Shown here: positions 26,706-33,782 of the stretch, piece after piece | Numbering within the stretch: position 1 is the first letter of the stretch | Layout: each line of letters starts with the position of its first letter | Source: Gammaproteobacteria bacterium | GTDB taxonomy: Bacteria; Pseudomonadota; Gammaproteobacteria; Steroidobacterales; JABDKV01 | Direction of reading: 5' to 3' | Length of the DNA: 33,782 nucleotides | Assembly: GCA_013002045.1 (NCBI GenBank) | Contig: JABDKV010000107.1 | Location: 1-33,782, forward strand | The notes under the pieces: generated by a model | The model's database searches: none | Told to the model about the DNA's origin: nothing | Seen by the model: the letters and a program-made list of their open reading frames with translations, nothing else | Position numbers and translations under genes: made by a program

Positions 26706-29309
26706 ATGAAGAGTAGTGAAGTCCGACAAAGTTTCCTGGATTTCTTTGAAAAGCGGGGGCACCAGGTGGTGTCATCGAGTCCCCTCGTGCCCGCCAACGA
26801 CCCGACCCTGCTGTTTACCAATGCCGGCATGGTGCAGTTCAAGGATGTATTCCTCGGCCGCGACAAGCGTAGTTACACCCGTGCAGCCAGCTCCCAGCGC
26901 TGTGTGCGGGCCGGTGGCAAGCATAATGATCTCGAAAACGTGGGATATACGGCACGTCACCACACCTTCTTTGAGATGCTGGGCAATTTCAGTTTTGGCG
27001 ATTATTTCAAGCGCGAGGCGATAGCCTATGCCTGGGAATACATCACCGGCACGTTGGGTCTGCCCGCTGAACGCCTGTGGGTGACGGTCTACCACGATGA
27101 CGATGAAGCAGCCGATATCTGGTTGAAAGAAATCGGTGTTCCGGAAAGTCGTTTTTCGCGACTAGGCGAAAAAGACAATTTCTGGGCCATGGGTGACACC
27201 GGACCATGTGGACCCTGTAGCGAAATCTTCTATGACCACGGTGAGGCGATCGCCGGTGGCCCACCGGGAAGCGCCGATGAGGACGGCGATCGCTATGTCG
27301 AGATCTGGAACCTCGTTTTCATGCAATACGAGCGTGATGACAAAGGCGAGCTGACGCCACTGCCACATCCCTCGGTCGATACTGGCATGGGGCTGGAGCG
27401 GGCAGCCGCGGTTTTGCAGGGTGTACACAGTAATTACGATATCGACTTGTTTCGCGGCCTGATCGGGGCGGCACAGGCTGCAACCGGGGCCAACGACGCC
27501 AGCGATAACTCGCTCAAAGTGATTGCCGATCACATTCGTGCCAGCGCCTTCCTGATCACTGATGGCGTGCTGCCGTCCAACGAGGGGCGTGGCTACGTAC
27601 TCAAGCGCATCGTGCGACGCGCAATCCGTCATGGTTACAAGCTGGGTTGTGACGAGCCGTTCTTTCACAAGCTCGTTGCCGCGCTCGATACGGCGATGGG
27701 CGATGCCTATCCCGAATTGCGCCAACATCGCGAACATGTCAGTCGCACTCTACTCAAGGAAGAACAACAGTTTGCCGAGACTCTCGATCGTGGCATGGGG
27801 CTGCTCGATGGTGTCATCGACAAGCTCAGCGGCAAGACTATCCCCGGGGACACCGTCTTCAAGTTGTACGACACCTACGGGTTCCCTGTTGATCTGACCG
27901 CTGATATCGCCCGCGAACGCGGGCTTACCATTGATCAGCCGGGTTTCGAGGCGGCCATGAATACCCAACGCGACCAGTCGCGCCAAGGGTCGAGATTCGA
28001 GCGTACCTATGCCACGGGCCTGCGCAGCACGCAAAAGTCGGAATTTACCGGCTACGACGATGTCGAGGGGCGGGCCACTATCGTCGAGATCTATCGTGAC
28101 GGCGAGGCTGTAGACTCACTGGCCAGCGGCGAGCAGGGCATAATCATTCTCGATCGCACGCCTTTCTACGCCGAAAGTGGTGGCCAGGTTGGCGACACCG
28201 GCACACTCGGCGACGGCGACAGCCTGTTCACGGTGGCCGATACGCAGAAATTTGGCGACGCGCATGGTCATGTCGGTGAGGTGAAAAACGGATCGCTGCG
28301 CGTAGGTGAGCAAGTGGACGCCAGTATCGACTGCGAACGTCGCCAGGCAATCGTGCTCAACCACACGGCGACACACCTGTTGCATGCAGCGTTGCGTGAA
28401 GTACTCGGTACCCATGTGGTGCAGAAAGGGTCGCTGGTAGCGCCGGATAGATTGCGTTTCGATTTCGCCCACGGCGCGCCACTGACGGCGGACCAACTCG
28501 AACAGATCGAAGGCCGGGTCAACGCCGAAATTCGTGCCAATCACGAAGGCCAGGTCAGCCTGCTGGAGTACGAGGATGCTGTCAGCCAGGGTGCGCTGGC
28601 GCTGTTTGGCGAAAAATACGACGACCGGGTGCGGGTGTTGCGCCTGGGCGACTTCTCGATGGAGTTGTGTGGGGGCACCCACGTGCGACGCACCGGTGAC
28701 ATTGGACTGTTCAAAATCGTCAGTGAAGGCGGTACAGCATCGGGCATTCGCCGTATTGAGGCGCTGACCGGAGCCGGCGCAATCGACTATGTCCGTGATG
28801 CGGATAATAAACTGGGCCGCGTCACCGAGTTACTCAAGGCGAAGCGTGACGATGTCGATGAGCGATTGGCGCAGCTGCTCGAGCGCAGCAAGACAGCCGA
28901 GAAGGAAATCCAGAAACTCAAGACCCAACTGGTCGGTGCTGGTGGCGGTGCACAGGACCCAACCAGTAACGCAGTCGAGGTTGGCGACATTAAGGTGCTG
29001 GCGCTCAGGGTTGATGGTGGTGATCCGAAAATGCTGCGCGATGCAATGGATCGGTTTCGCTCAAAGCTCGGTGACTCGGTTGTCGTACTCGGTGCCGCAG
29101 ACGGTGACAAGGTGCGGCTGGTCGCCGGTGTCTCTCCCACCGTGACCGACAGAGTCAAGGCCGGCGAATTGATCGGCAAGCTTGCCGCACGCGTCGGTGG
29201 CCGTGGTGGCGGTCGACCCGACATGGCACAGGCCGGCGGTAGCGATCCGTCACAACTCGATGCGGCGCTGAACGAAGTCGCCGATCTGGTGCGCGAACGC
29301 CTCGGCTGA
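26706..29309 (+). CDS. alaS: Alanine-tRNA ligase
   Basis: Class II synthetase charging tRNA-Ala, with proofreading of Ser and Gly. The 867-aa protein (E. coli 876) has the catalytic core from [20 protein letters not shown] with [14 protein letters not shown], the tRNA-recognition region, the editing domain with HTATH (about 553-557) and CGGTH (about 655-659) metal-binding residues, a coiled-coil linker ([17 protein letters not shown]) and the C-terminal C-Ala domain ending [15 protein letters not shown]. The 74-bp gap after recX holds a possible -10 box TATACT (26648-26653) without a good -35, so both read-through from recA and its own promoter are possible. The ribosome site (GAGAG) is weak. 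Confidence 0.98.
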   Translation: MKSSEVRQSFLDFFEKRGHQVVSSSPLVPANDPTLLFTNAGMVQFKDVFLGRDKRSYTRAASSQRCVRAGGKHNDLENVGYTARHHTFFEMLGNFSFGDYFKREAIAYAWEYITGTLGLPAERLWVTVYHDDDEAADIWLKEIGVPESRFSRLGEKDNFWAMGDTGPCGPCSEIFYDHGEAIAGGPPGSADEDGDRYVEIWNLVFMQYERDDKGELTPLPHPSVDTGMGLERAAAVLQGVHSNYDIDLFRGLIGAAQAATGANDASDNSLKVIADHIRASAFLITDGVLPSNEGRGYVLKRIVRRAIRHGYKLGCDEPFFHKLVAALDTAMGDAYPELRQHREHVSRTLLKEEQQFAETLDRGMGLLDGVIDKLSGKTIPGDTVFKLYDTYGFPVDLTADIARERGLTIDQPGFEAAMNTQRDQSRQGSRFERTYATGLRSTQKSEFTGYDDVEGRATIVEIYRDGEAVDSLASGEQGIIILDRTPFYAESGGQVGDTGTLGDGDSLFTVADTQKFGDAHGHVGEVKNGSLRVGEQVDASIDCERRQAIVLNHTATHLLHAALREVLGTHVVQKGSLVAPDRLRFDFAHGAPLTADQLEQIEGRVNAEIRANHEGQVSLLEYEDAVSQGALALFGEKYDDRVRVLRLGDFSMELCGGTHVRRTGDIGLFKIVSEGGTASGIRRIEALTGAGAIDYVRDADNKLGRVTELLKAKRDDVDERLAQLLERSKTAEKEIQKLKTQLVGAGGGAQDPTSNAVEVGDIKVLALRVDGGDPKMLRDAMDRFRSKLGDSVVVLGAADGDKVRLVAGVSPTVTDRVKAGELIGKLAARVGGRGGGRPDMAQAGGSDPSQLDAALNEVADLVRERLG

Positions 29310-29380
29310 TTGGCGTCGCGGCCACTTTCCTGCCACATTTAGCGCGCACAATCACAGTACTTTGCTAGCGGAGCAGTGTC

Positions 29381-30610
29381 CTGTCCCTGATAGTCCAGAA
29401 ATTCGGTGGCACCTCGGTGGGTTCGGTCGAACTCGTACAGGCAGCTGCGCAGCGGGTTGCGCAGACTCGCGCGGAGGGGCATCGCGTACTGGTGGTGCTG
29501 TCGGCGATGGGAGACACCACTGACCGGCTGGTTGAGCTGGCGCATCGGGTGGCGGCGAAACCCTCGCCGCGCGAGCTGGATGTATTACTGACCTCCGGCG
29601 AGCAGGTTTCGATTGCGTTGCTGTGTATGGCACTGGCGGAAATCGACGTGCCGGCACGGTCCTATCTCGGCGTGCAGGTGCCAATCCACACCGACGCACG
29701 CCATGGCAAGGCGCAGATTCAACGTATCGAACCGCAACGACTGCGTGCTGATCTGGATGCCGGGCTGGTACCAGTGGTGGCCGGATTCCAGGGTGTCGAT
29801 GACCACAATAACCTGACCTCGCTGGGTCGGGGCGGCTCGGACACGACCGCAGTGGCGCTGGCCGCGGCGCTCGATGCTGATGAATGCCAGATCCTGTCGG
29901 ATGTCGATGGCATTTACACCACCGACCCGCGCGTCGAGCCGCGGGCGCGACGACTGGAGCGGGTTACGTTCGAAGAAATACTGGAATTATCCAGCCTCGG
30001 TTCACGGGTATTGCAACGGCGGGCGGTCGAGTTCGCCGGGAAGTACAATGTTCCGGTGCGCGTCATGGCAGCGAATAGCGAAGGACCAGGCACATTGATT
30101 TCATATGAGTCACAGGAACTGGAAGGCCCGGTTGTTTCGGGAATTGCATTCAATCGGGACGAGGCAGAGATCACGATAGTCGGTGTCAGCGACCGCCCCG
30201 GCATCGCCCACACCATCCTGCGACCCGTTGCCGATGCGCGCATAGAGGTCGACATGATCGTGCTGAATGCACCGCGGGATGGCCGGGTCGATTTCAGCTT
30301 TACCGTGCATCGGGATGACTATGACGAGACGCTAGAGCTGGTCCGGGCAGCGATTGCAGAGGTCGAGCCCGACGCCAGTATTGTCGGCAGCCGCGAAGTC
30401 GCAAAAATCTCCGTGGTTGGTGTGGGAATGCGCTCCCATGCCGGTATTGCGGCGCGCATGTTCGAGTGTCTGGCCACGGAAAGTATCAATGTCAGGATGG
30501 TTGCCACCAGCGAAATCAAGATTTCGGTGTTGGTCGAAGAACGCTATCTAGAACTCGGTGTGCGCAGTCTGCACGACGCGTTCAGCCTCAGTTCAGCTAC
30601 TTTGACATAG
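29381..30610 (+). CDS. lysC: Aspartate kinase (apparent CUG start)
   Basis: First enzyme of the aspartate pathway to Lys, Thr, Met and diaminopimelate. The 409-aa product has the catalytic KFGGTSVG (Lys7), RGGSDTTAVALAAALDADECQILSDVDGIYTTDPR and EFAGKYNVPVRV, followed by two ACT domains (about 265-409; ITIVGVSDRPGIAHTIL and SVVGVGMRSHAGIAARMF) that bind allosteric amino acids. The track start (GTG 29417) removes the essential KFGGTS motif. The in-frame stop TAG at 29366 leaves no ATG, GTG or TTG before it. CTG 29381 gives M-SLIVQKFGGTSVG, matching the usual MALIVQKFGGTSVG, and has GGAG seven bases upstream. Domain order fits monofunctional LysC. It lies between alaS and csrA as in Pseudomonas. 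Confidence 0.93.
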   Translation: MSLIVQKFGGTSVGSVELVQAAAQRVAQTRAEGHRVLVVLSAMGDTTDRLVELAHRVAAKPSPRELDVLLTSGEQVSIALLCMALAEIDVPARSYLGVQVPIHTDARHGKAQIQRIEPQRLRADLDAGLVPVVAGFQGVDDHNNLTSLGRGGSDTTAVALAAALDADECQILSDVDGIYTTDPRVEPRARRLERVTFEEILELSSLGSRVLQRRAVEFAGKYNVPVRVMAANSEGPGTLISYESQELEGPVVSGIAFNRDEAEITIVGVSDRPGIAHTILRPVADARIEVDMIVLNAPRDGRVDFSFTVHRDDYDETLELVRAAIAEVEPDASIVGSREVAKISVVGVGMRSHAGIAARMFECLATESINVRMVATSEIKISVLVEERYLELGVRSLHDAFSLSSATLT

Positions 30611-30640
30611 TATAAATTTTGTAATTCTTCGTCCGAGGAA

Positions 30641-30668
30641 TTGCCTTTCCCATAATTGCGAATATAAT
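30641..30668 (+). promoter_or_regulatory. Candidate sigma70 promoter of csrA
   Basis: TTGCCT (30641-30646), 16-bp spacer, perfect TATAAT (30663-30668), within an AT-rich stretch just after lysC (30601-30660 is about 35% GC). Predicted start near 30675 gives a csrA leader of about 155 nt. No terminator separates lysC from this promoter. Confidence 0.65.
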
Positions 30669-30674
30669 GCTCCG

Positions 30675-30833
30675 GTTATATGGATGTAGGACACGTCGAG
30701 GGATCGGATTATTCGCTATAACTAATAAGACCAGACAGATGGATCGGGAATTAGCAGCCAGCCGGACAGGTAGCTATCGGGTCGAATTACAAGGACAAAC
30801 AGTGATTGAGAGTAGCGTTAGGAGGCTTGGATG
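30675..30833 (+). promoter_or_regulatory. csrA leader with ten GGA motifs (autoregulation candidate)
   Basis: GGA occurs at 30682, 30689, 30701, 30706, 30741, 30747, 30764, 30793, 30821 and 30829. ACAAGGAC at 30789-30796 and TGGATGT at 30681-30687 each match parts of the CsrA consensus RUACARGGAUGU, and the last two motifs lie in the Shine-Dalgarno AGGAGG and at the start codon (GGATG). CsrA binding here would block ribosome entry. Confidence 0.65.
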
Positions 30834-31034
30834 CTGATTTTAACCAGGCGCGTGGGTGAGACAGTGATGATCGGTGACGACGTTGCTGTGACCGTCCTCG
30901 GCGTTAAAGGAAACCAGGTACGCATCGGTGTGAATGCGCCGAAAAACGTATCAGTGCATCGTGAGGAGATTTACGAGCGCATCAAGAAAGAAGGTGATAA
31001 CGAGACCGGGAAAACCAGTTCCGGCGAAGAGTAG
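30831..31034 (+). CDS. csrA: Carbon storage regulator CsrA (RsmA)
   Basis: Homodimeric RNA-binding protein that controls translation and stability of many mRNAs by binding GGA in hairpin loops. The 67-aa product starts [18 protein letters not shown] and keeps RNA-contact residues Leu4, Arg6 and Arg44 ([10 protein letters not shown]). The C-terminal tail ([14 protein letters not shown]) is longer than needed for the fold and variable in the family. A strong AGGAGG ribosome site is five bases before ATG. The neighbourhood alaS-lysC-csrA-tRNA-Ser-tRNA-Arg is typical of gammaproteobacteria. Its own leader is a likely target. Confidence 0.97.
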   Translation: MLILTRRVGETVMIGDDVAVTVLGVKGNQVRIGVNAPKNVSVHREEIYERIKKEGDNETGKTSSGEE

Positions 31035-31043
31035 CACCTGACG

Positions 31044-31062
31044 CCGGGGCAGGAAGCCCCGG
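31044..31062 (+). ncRNA. Hairpin with AGGA loop in the csrA 3' region
   Basis: CCGGGGC-AGGAA-GCCCCGG: seven perfect GC-rich pairs presenting AGGA in the loop, the geometry of CsrA sites in CsrB/RsmZ-type RNAs. No T tract follows. It starts 9 bases after the csrA stop and is either a weak terminator element or a CsrA-binding site; not a demonstrated RNA gene. Confidence 0.35.
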
Positions 31063-31066
31063 TGAT

Positions 31067-31101
31067 GGCGAGAAATCTGAGAACCTGCCGGGTTTCTCGC
31101 C
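31067..31101 (+). terminator. Second hairpin after csrA
   Basis: GGCGAGAAA/TTTCTCGCC, a 9-bp perfect stem with a 17-base loop. It is followed by AATTGCATT rather than a T run, so intrinsic termination is doubtful; mRNA 3'-end protection is possible. Confidence 0.35.
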
Positions 31102-31136
31102 AATTGCATTCCAGGCTCGATTCCGGGCCTTGCATC

Positions 31137-31165
31137 TTTACCGAATTAACTTGCACAAGTAACAT
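31137..31165 (+). promoter_or_regulatory. Candidate promoter of tRNA-Ser
   Basis: TTTACC (31137-31142), 17-bp spacer, TAACAT (31160-31165), each 4/6, followed by a GC-containing discriminator. It would start transcription about 28 bp before the tRNA. Confidence 0.35.
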
Positions 31166-31199
31166 GTCGGCTCCCTGGCAGGGGGTTGTACTGCCAAGC

Positions 31200-31290
31200 G
31201 GAGAGATGGCTGAGTGGTCGAAAGCGCTCCCCTGCTAAGGGAGTAAGGGTTAAAAGCCCTTCGAGGGTTCGAATCCCTCTCTCTCCGCCA
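31200..31290 (+). tRNA. tRNA-Ser (anticodon GCU)
   Basis: 91-nt class II tRNA. Acceptor stem GGAGAGA/TCTCTCC with discriminator G and encoded CCA. The anticodon stem CTCCC/GGGAG encloses loop CTGCTAA, giving GCU (reads AGC/AGU). The long variable arm (TAAGGGTTAAAAGCCCTTC) and T-loop GGTTCGAATCC confirm serine identity. It lies directly downstream of csrA, as in related genomes. Confidence 0.97.
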
Positions 31291-31503
31291 GATTTAAGCC
31301 TTGCGAACAGGGCACAGTTGCCAGCACCGGCGCGTTGCGTGCCGGATCGAATCGGGAGCCACGGGGGACGGACATTAGTGGCTTTCCTAAGGGACAGCAG
31401 GGATGCTCAGTTCGCAGATGACTGGTCGTAGCAGGACTTTGGTGTTATCTTGCCGCGCCCGGTTATACACGGCGCCTGTCGTGCGCCGGGAATAAGAGAA
31501 TAC

Positions 31504-31580
31504 GCGCCCGTAGCTCAGCTGGATAGAGTACCTGGCTACGAACCAGGCGGTCGGAGGTTCGAATCCTTCCGGGCGCGCCA
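31504..31580 (+). tRNA. tRNA-Arg (anticodon ACG)
   Basis: 77-nt class I tRNA. Acceptor stem GCGCCCG/CGGGCGC with discriminator G and encoded CCA; D-arm TAGCTCAGCTGGATAGAG; anticodon loop CTACGAA, giving ACG, normally edited to ICG by TadA; T-loop GGTTCGAATCC. The 213-bp gap before it has a possible TATACA -10 box (31464-31469) with a GC-rich discriminator typical of stringently controlled tRNA promoters. tRNA-Arg genes are common integration sites, and lower-GC accessory genes begin right after it. Confidence 0.97.
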
Positions 31581-31588
31581 TTTAAGTC

Positions 31589-31624
31589 AAAAAAGCCAAT
31601 CACTTAGCGGTGGTTGGCTTTTTT
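31589..31624 (+). terminator. Rho-independent terminator after tRNA-Arg
   Basis: A 15-pair stem AAAAAAGCCAATCAC/GTGGTTGGCTTTTTT (one G-T wobble) with a 6-base loop, the 3' arm ending in six T. It begins 8 bases after the tRNA and is the strongest terminator in the right half of the window; the A/T symmetry allows function on both strands. Confidence 0.93.
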
Positions 31625-31700
31625 GCTTTACTGCTGAATGGGTAATAATTGGCGACGTGGGTAATATTTTCGTACGCGTTGCTGCCATGGGAATCGAAAG

Positions 31701-32240
31701 ATGAGCACATTTAGCTACTTCGCATACGGTTCCAACTTGCTTTCGTCCCGGCTCGTCGGTCGCTGCGCGAGCGCGACCTTTTCCAGCATCGCAGTAGTAC
31801 GGCGCCACCGGTTAGAGTTCACAAAGCCAAGCATCGACGGATCAGGCAAAGCGACAATCATCTCGGACGAAACCGCTCAAGGGTCTGTGTTCGGGGCAGT
31901 GTTTCAGATCTCCAACGCTGAGCTCGAAACGTTAGATGCCTTTGAAGGTAAAGACTACGAGCGACGCCCCTGCCAGGTCACATGCGTCCGGACGGGACGA
32001 GAGATTGGGGCGTTGACCTACTATGCCAGACAGCGGCGTTCGGAACTGCTCCCGTACGACTGGTATCTTGCTCTTGTCGTCGCGGGCCTGAACGAGCATG
32101 AGATCGATAGGGAATACGTCTCAGCTATCCGTTCACTTGATCACAAGATCGATGCCGAGCATGGGCGTATACAACGCCGTGCTGCTCTCGAGGCATTCAA
32201 GCTAGCGGGTGTCGATGACTACAAGGCATTGCTGCGGTAG
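31701..32240 (+). CDS. Gamma-glutamylcyclotransferase-like protein
   Basis: 179-aa cytoplasmic protein with the GGCT/AIG2-fold signature YFAYGSNLL (residues 6-14) at the N-terminus and the catalytic-acid block LETLDAFEGKDYERRPC (Glu82 the likely acid/base). Family members release 5-oxoproline from gamma-glutamyl peptides or amines; the real substrate here is unknown. The C-terminal third (EHEIDREYVSAIRSLDHKIDAEH) is helical and resembles the tail of stand-alone bacterial GGCT proteins. The ribosome site is weak. First gene after the tRNA cluster, with base composition (sampled about 57% GC) below the core. A short 7-bp stem GACGATG/CATCGTC at 32251-32270 lies just after its stop. Confidence 0.8.
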   Translation: MSTFSYFAYGSNLLSSRLVGRCASATFSSIAVVRRHRLEFTKPSIDGSGKATIISDETAQGSVFGAVFQISNAELETLDAFEGKDYERRPCQVTCVRTGREIGALTYYARQRRSELLPYDWYLALVVAGLNEHEIDREYVSAIRSLDHKIDAEHGRIQRRAALEAFKLAGVDDYKALLR

Positions 32241-32335
32241 TGAGGTTTCGGACGATGGAGCTGCATCGTCAGTCGGATAGGGTAGCGGGCGCTGTTCTTC
32301 AGACTAGTCAAGGCATACATCCGTATAGCTATTCG

Positions 32336-33136
32336 TCATAGTCGCCAACCTGGACCACGACGGCGAACACCACCGCGACGACGAAAAGCTAGGGGATCTA
32401 CGGTCGTGGTTCTGATCGTTCTCGCTCGCTGCTCCATAGCTTCGAAATTCCTAATCACCTCTATGTAGTTTTTAGCCGTACGAGCAAAATCAGATTCTCC
32501 TCTTTCATTCTTTGGGCCCAACGCTTGAACAAACTGCTCTCTGCTGACACGGGTAATCCATTGGCCCCGAATACCTTGCTTCGGAATAAGCCACCACAGT
32601 GGTTTCTGTTCACCGAAATCAATTAGTACGTGAACTGGCCTGCCTGCCCACTGATCCAGGAGTCGTCCCTTTACGTCTCTGAATCTCGCGACGGGAAAAT
32701 TGGGTATTGGCAGAGGGGCGTATTCCAAGGATTTTAGGAAACGCTCTTCATAGGTGGGCCTCAACTTGCCATCGACAACCCAGACTAAGTTCTCGTAGAA
32801 CTCTTCGCGTGAAATACGTTCCTCTGGCTTTATCAGTGAGTGCTGAAATTCTATTGTCCAGCCATCCTCGGTCTGAACGTCGGCGATGTGCTTTTCCCCG
32901 TCGTCGGCCAGATGGACTACTTCCTGCCATTCGGCAGGGAACAGATTCTTCCAGACGCGGTGCCATTCAGTCTCATTCTCCCACCAGGGATCGCAGATTC
33001 GCCGGCCCTTGTGCGCCCAATGATGCGCGTAGATGTCACCGCATTTGGCGATCGTCTCTGAGGTACACGCCGGGCATTCTCCGACCAGACCCCGCCGAGC
33101 TTCGCTGCGTTCTCCGTTTACGATTGCGTACTTCAT
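32336..33136 (-). CDS. CoiA-like competence/nuclease family protein
   Basis: 266 aa resembling the CoiA-like family. The N-terminus has a Cys/His-containing segment (GECPACTSETIAKCGDIYAHHWAHKG), then the invariant-looking ETEWHRVWKNLF and the nuclease core HIADVQTEDGWTIEFQHSLI (D...E-x-Q pattern of PD-(D/E)xK nucleases), followed by EFYENLVWVVDG. In Gram-positive bacteria CoiA acts in competence; in proteobacteria such genes are scattered, usually in mobile DNA, with unknown roles. The C-terminal 30 residues are Arg-rich (FRRRGGVRRRGPG), suiting nucleic-acid contact. Sampled GC of 47% (32581-32640) is well below the core. Convergent with the GGCT gene and divergent from the CGNR gene. Confidence 0.75.
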   Translation of the reverse strand: MKYAIVNGERSEARRGLVGECPACTSETIAKCGDIYAHHWAHKGRRICDPWWENETEWHRVWKNLFPAEWQEVVHLADDGEKHIADVQTEDGWTIEFQHSLIKPEERISREEFYENLVWVVDGKLRPTYEERFLKSLEYAPLPIPNFPVARFRDVKGRLLDQWAGRPVHVLIDFGEQKPLWWLIPKQGIRGQWITRVSREQFVQALGPKNERGESDFARTAKNYIEVIRNFEAMEQRARTIRTTTVDPLAFRRRGGVRRRGPGWRL

Positions 33137-33203
33137 TGTTCTCTCACTCCGTCGCCCAATCTAGCGGTCTTGCGCCGGGCTCACCCAAACACTAAGGTCT
33201 TGC

Positions 33204-33248
33204 CCCTAACGCTTTCAACACGGATTTTTCATGAAAAAACCGTTAGGG
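33204..33248. promoter_or_regulatory. Nested inverted repeats over the CGNR start codon
   Basis: Outer arms CCCTAACG (33204-33211) and CGTTAGGG (33241-33248) enclose the perfect 14-bp palindrome TTTTTCATGAAAAA (33225-33238), centred on the ATG at 33231. As RNA this would hide the start codon; as DNA it could be an operator. No clear Shine-Dalgarno is seen. Confidence 0.45.
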
Positions 33249-33773
33249 CCTGACGGACCCGTTTTTTACATCCTTTCCGGCGAAAATTTGCACATCCTCG
33301 ATCGCAAATCGGTCCCGCACCTGCTGGAGGCGGCCAATCGATCGCTGGAAAGAGGGATTGAGGATCCAGTGATCTATGCCGGAGAGCGTGCGCTATATCA
33401 GGACGAGCTCAGGGTATGGCTTGAAAGGATCAGTGCAGGGGAGCCTCTCGCAAGCGTCATTCACGATCTCAATGCCATCATCGAACACATCCCCTACACG
33501 CATCTTTTGGGGCAGAGTGAGGATGGCCATCCACGCTGGGAACACGCGGCACGAATGGACGATCCGGTCGATTCTCGTATTCGCGCTGCACACGGAATTG
33601 CGCATTTTCTCGCTAGCGGCGGGTTTCGTAGGTTAAGGCGTTGCAAGGCGCAGGGCTGCGGTAATTATTATTTAGGGCCGCGACAGTCAAAGTGGTGTTC
33701 TGATAACTGCGGGTCCCGAGAAAGAGGCCGCAAAAAGCGCGAAAAAGACAGAAAGCAACGATTTGCTACTTAG
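33231..33773 (+). CDS. CGNR-type zinc-finger protein
   Basis: 180-aa predicted regulator. The C-terminal part has a four-cysteine finger of the CGNR type, RRCKAQGCGNYYLGPRQSKWCSDNCGSR (Cys138, 143, 156, 160), followed by a very basic tail (ERGRKKREKDRKQR) suited to nucleic-acid binding. The usual CGNR core reads CGSR here, a conservative variant. The N-terminal 120 residues are diverged from the ABATE-like domain normally paired with this finger, though WLERISAGEPLASVIHDLNAII and IAHFLASGGFRRLRRC follow its helical pattern. It is divergent from the CoiA-like gene with 94 bp between starts. Function unproven; ABATE/CGNR proteins are proposed stress-linked transcription factors. Confidence 0.75.
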   Translation: MKKPLGPDGPVFYILSGENLHILDRKSVPHLLEAANRSLERGIEDPVIYAGERALYQDELRVWLERISAGEPLASVIHDLNAIIEHIPYTHLLGQSEDGHPRWEHAARMDDPVDSRIRAAHGIAHFLASGGFRRLRRCKAQGCGNYYLGPRQSKWCSDNCGSRERGRKKREKDRKQRFAT

Positions 33774-33782
33774 GGCGTAGTC

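Noticed and set aside
28116-28682. 188-aa minus-strand ORF opposite alaS
   Set aside because: Shadow of the alaS editing domain; no supporting motifs.
32251-32270. Hairpin GACGATG/CATCGTC as terminator of the GGCT-like gene
   Set aside because: Only 7 bp with no T tract on either strand, so it is not listed as a terminator.
1-33782. CRISPR array, insertion sequence, integrase or phage structural genes
   Set aside because: No regularly spaced repeats, transposase, integrase or phage-like ORFs are visible in the window.

Overview
This window is a GC-rich chromosomal segment of a gammaproteobacterium. The evidence is protein-level similarity plus conserved gene neighbourhoods: bamD<>rluD-pgeF-clpB; pncC...recA-recX-alaS-lysC-csrA-tRNA-Ser-tRNA-Arg; sucCD beside a PilS-type kinase. 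The mix recalls Pseudomonas/Xanthomonas-type gammaproteobacteria, but I cannot name the genus. Most of the window is housekeeping core with many non-ATG starts (GTG, TTG and apparently one CTG).

Layout. (1) 1-5.2 kb: a left-truncated PilS-like histidine kinase on the minus strand, diverging from sucC-sucD (succinyl-CoA synthetase) and glutamine-dependent nadE. (2) 5.2-10.4 kb: bamD (minus) diverging from rluD-pgeF-clpB, with a sigma32-like promoter in front of clpB. (3) 10.4-15.4 kb: a compact minus-strand operon read as small coiled-coil protein > OYE-type flavin oxidoreductase > lipoprotein metallophosphoesterase > RND exporter. This is the least familiar gene set of the core. (4) 15.6-18.0 kb: FmdB-type zinc ribbon and aspS, ended by a strong intrinsic terminator. 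(5) 18-23.3 kb: a membrane GGDEF protein and mutS on minus, then a GT4 glycosyltransferase overlapping pncC. (6) 23.3-25.1 kb: a DUF6502-type gene (minus) and thpR (plus) flank a very AT-rich intergenic stretch with a perfect 18-bp palindrome; the pair separates pncC from recA. (7) 25.1-31.6 kb: recA-recX, alaS, lysC (apparent CUG start), csrA with a GGA-rich leader, tRNA-Ser(GCU), tRNA-Arg(ACG) and a strong terminator. (8) 31.7-33.8 kb: an accessory segment of visibly lower GC just after the tRNA genes, with a gamma-glutamylcyclotransferase-like protein, a CoiA-like nuclease protein and a CGNR-type zinc-finger protein whose start codon sits inside nested inverted repeats.

Functional themes are central carbon and NAD metabolism, outer-membrane assembly, ribosome and tRNA function, DNA repair (mutS, recA, recX), and regulation by c-di-GMP and CsrA. 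No CRISPR array, insertion sequence or complete phage or defence locus is visible. The points I consider most worth checking are the csrA leader, the CUG start of lysC, the palindrome in the DUF6502/thpR intergenic region, the lack of a canonical LexA box at recA, and the post-tRNA accessory segment.
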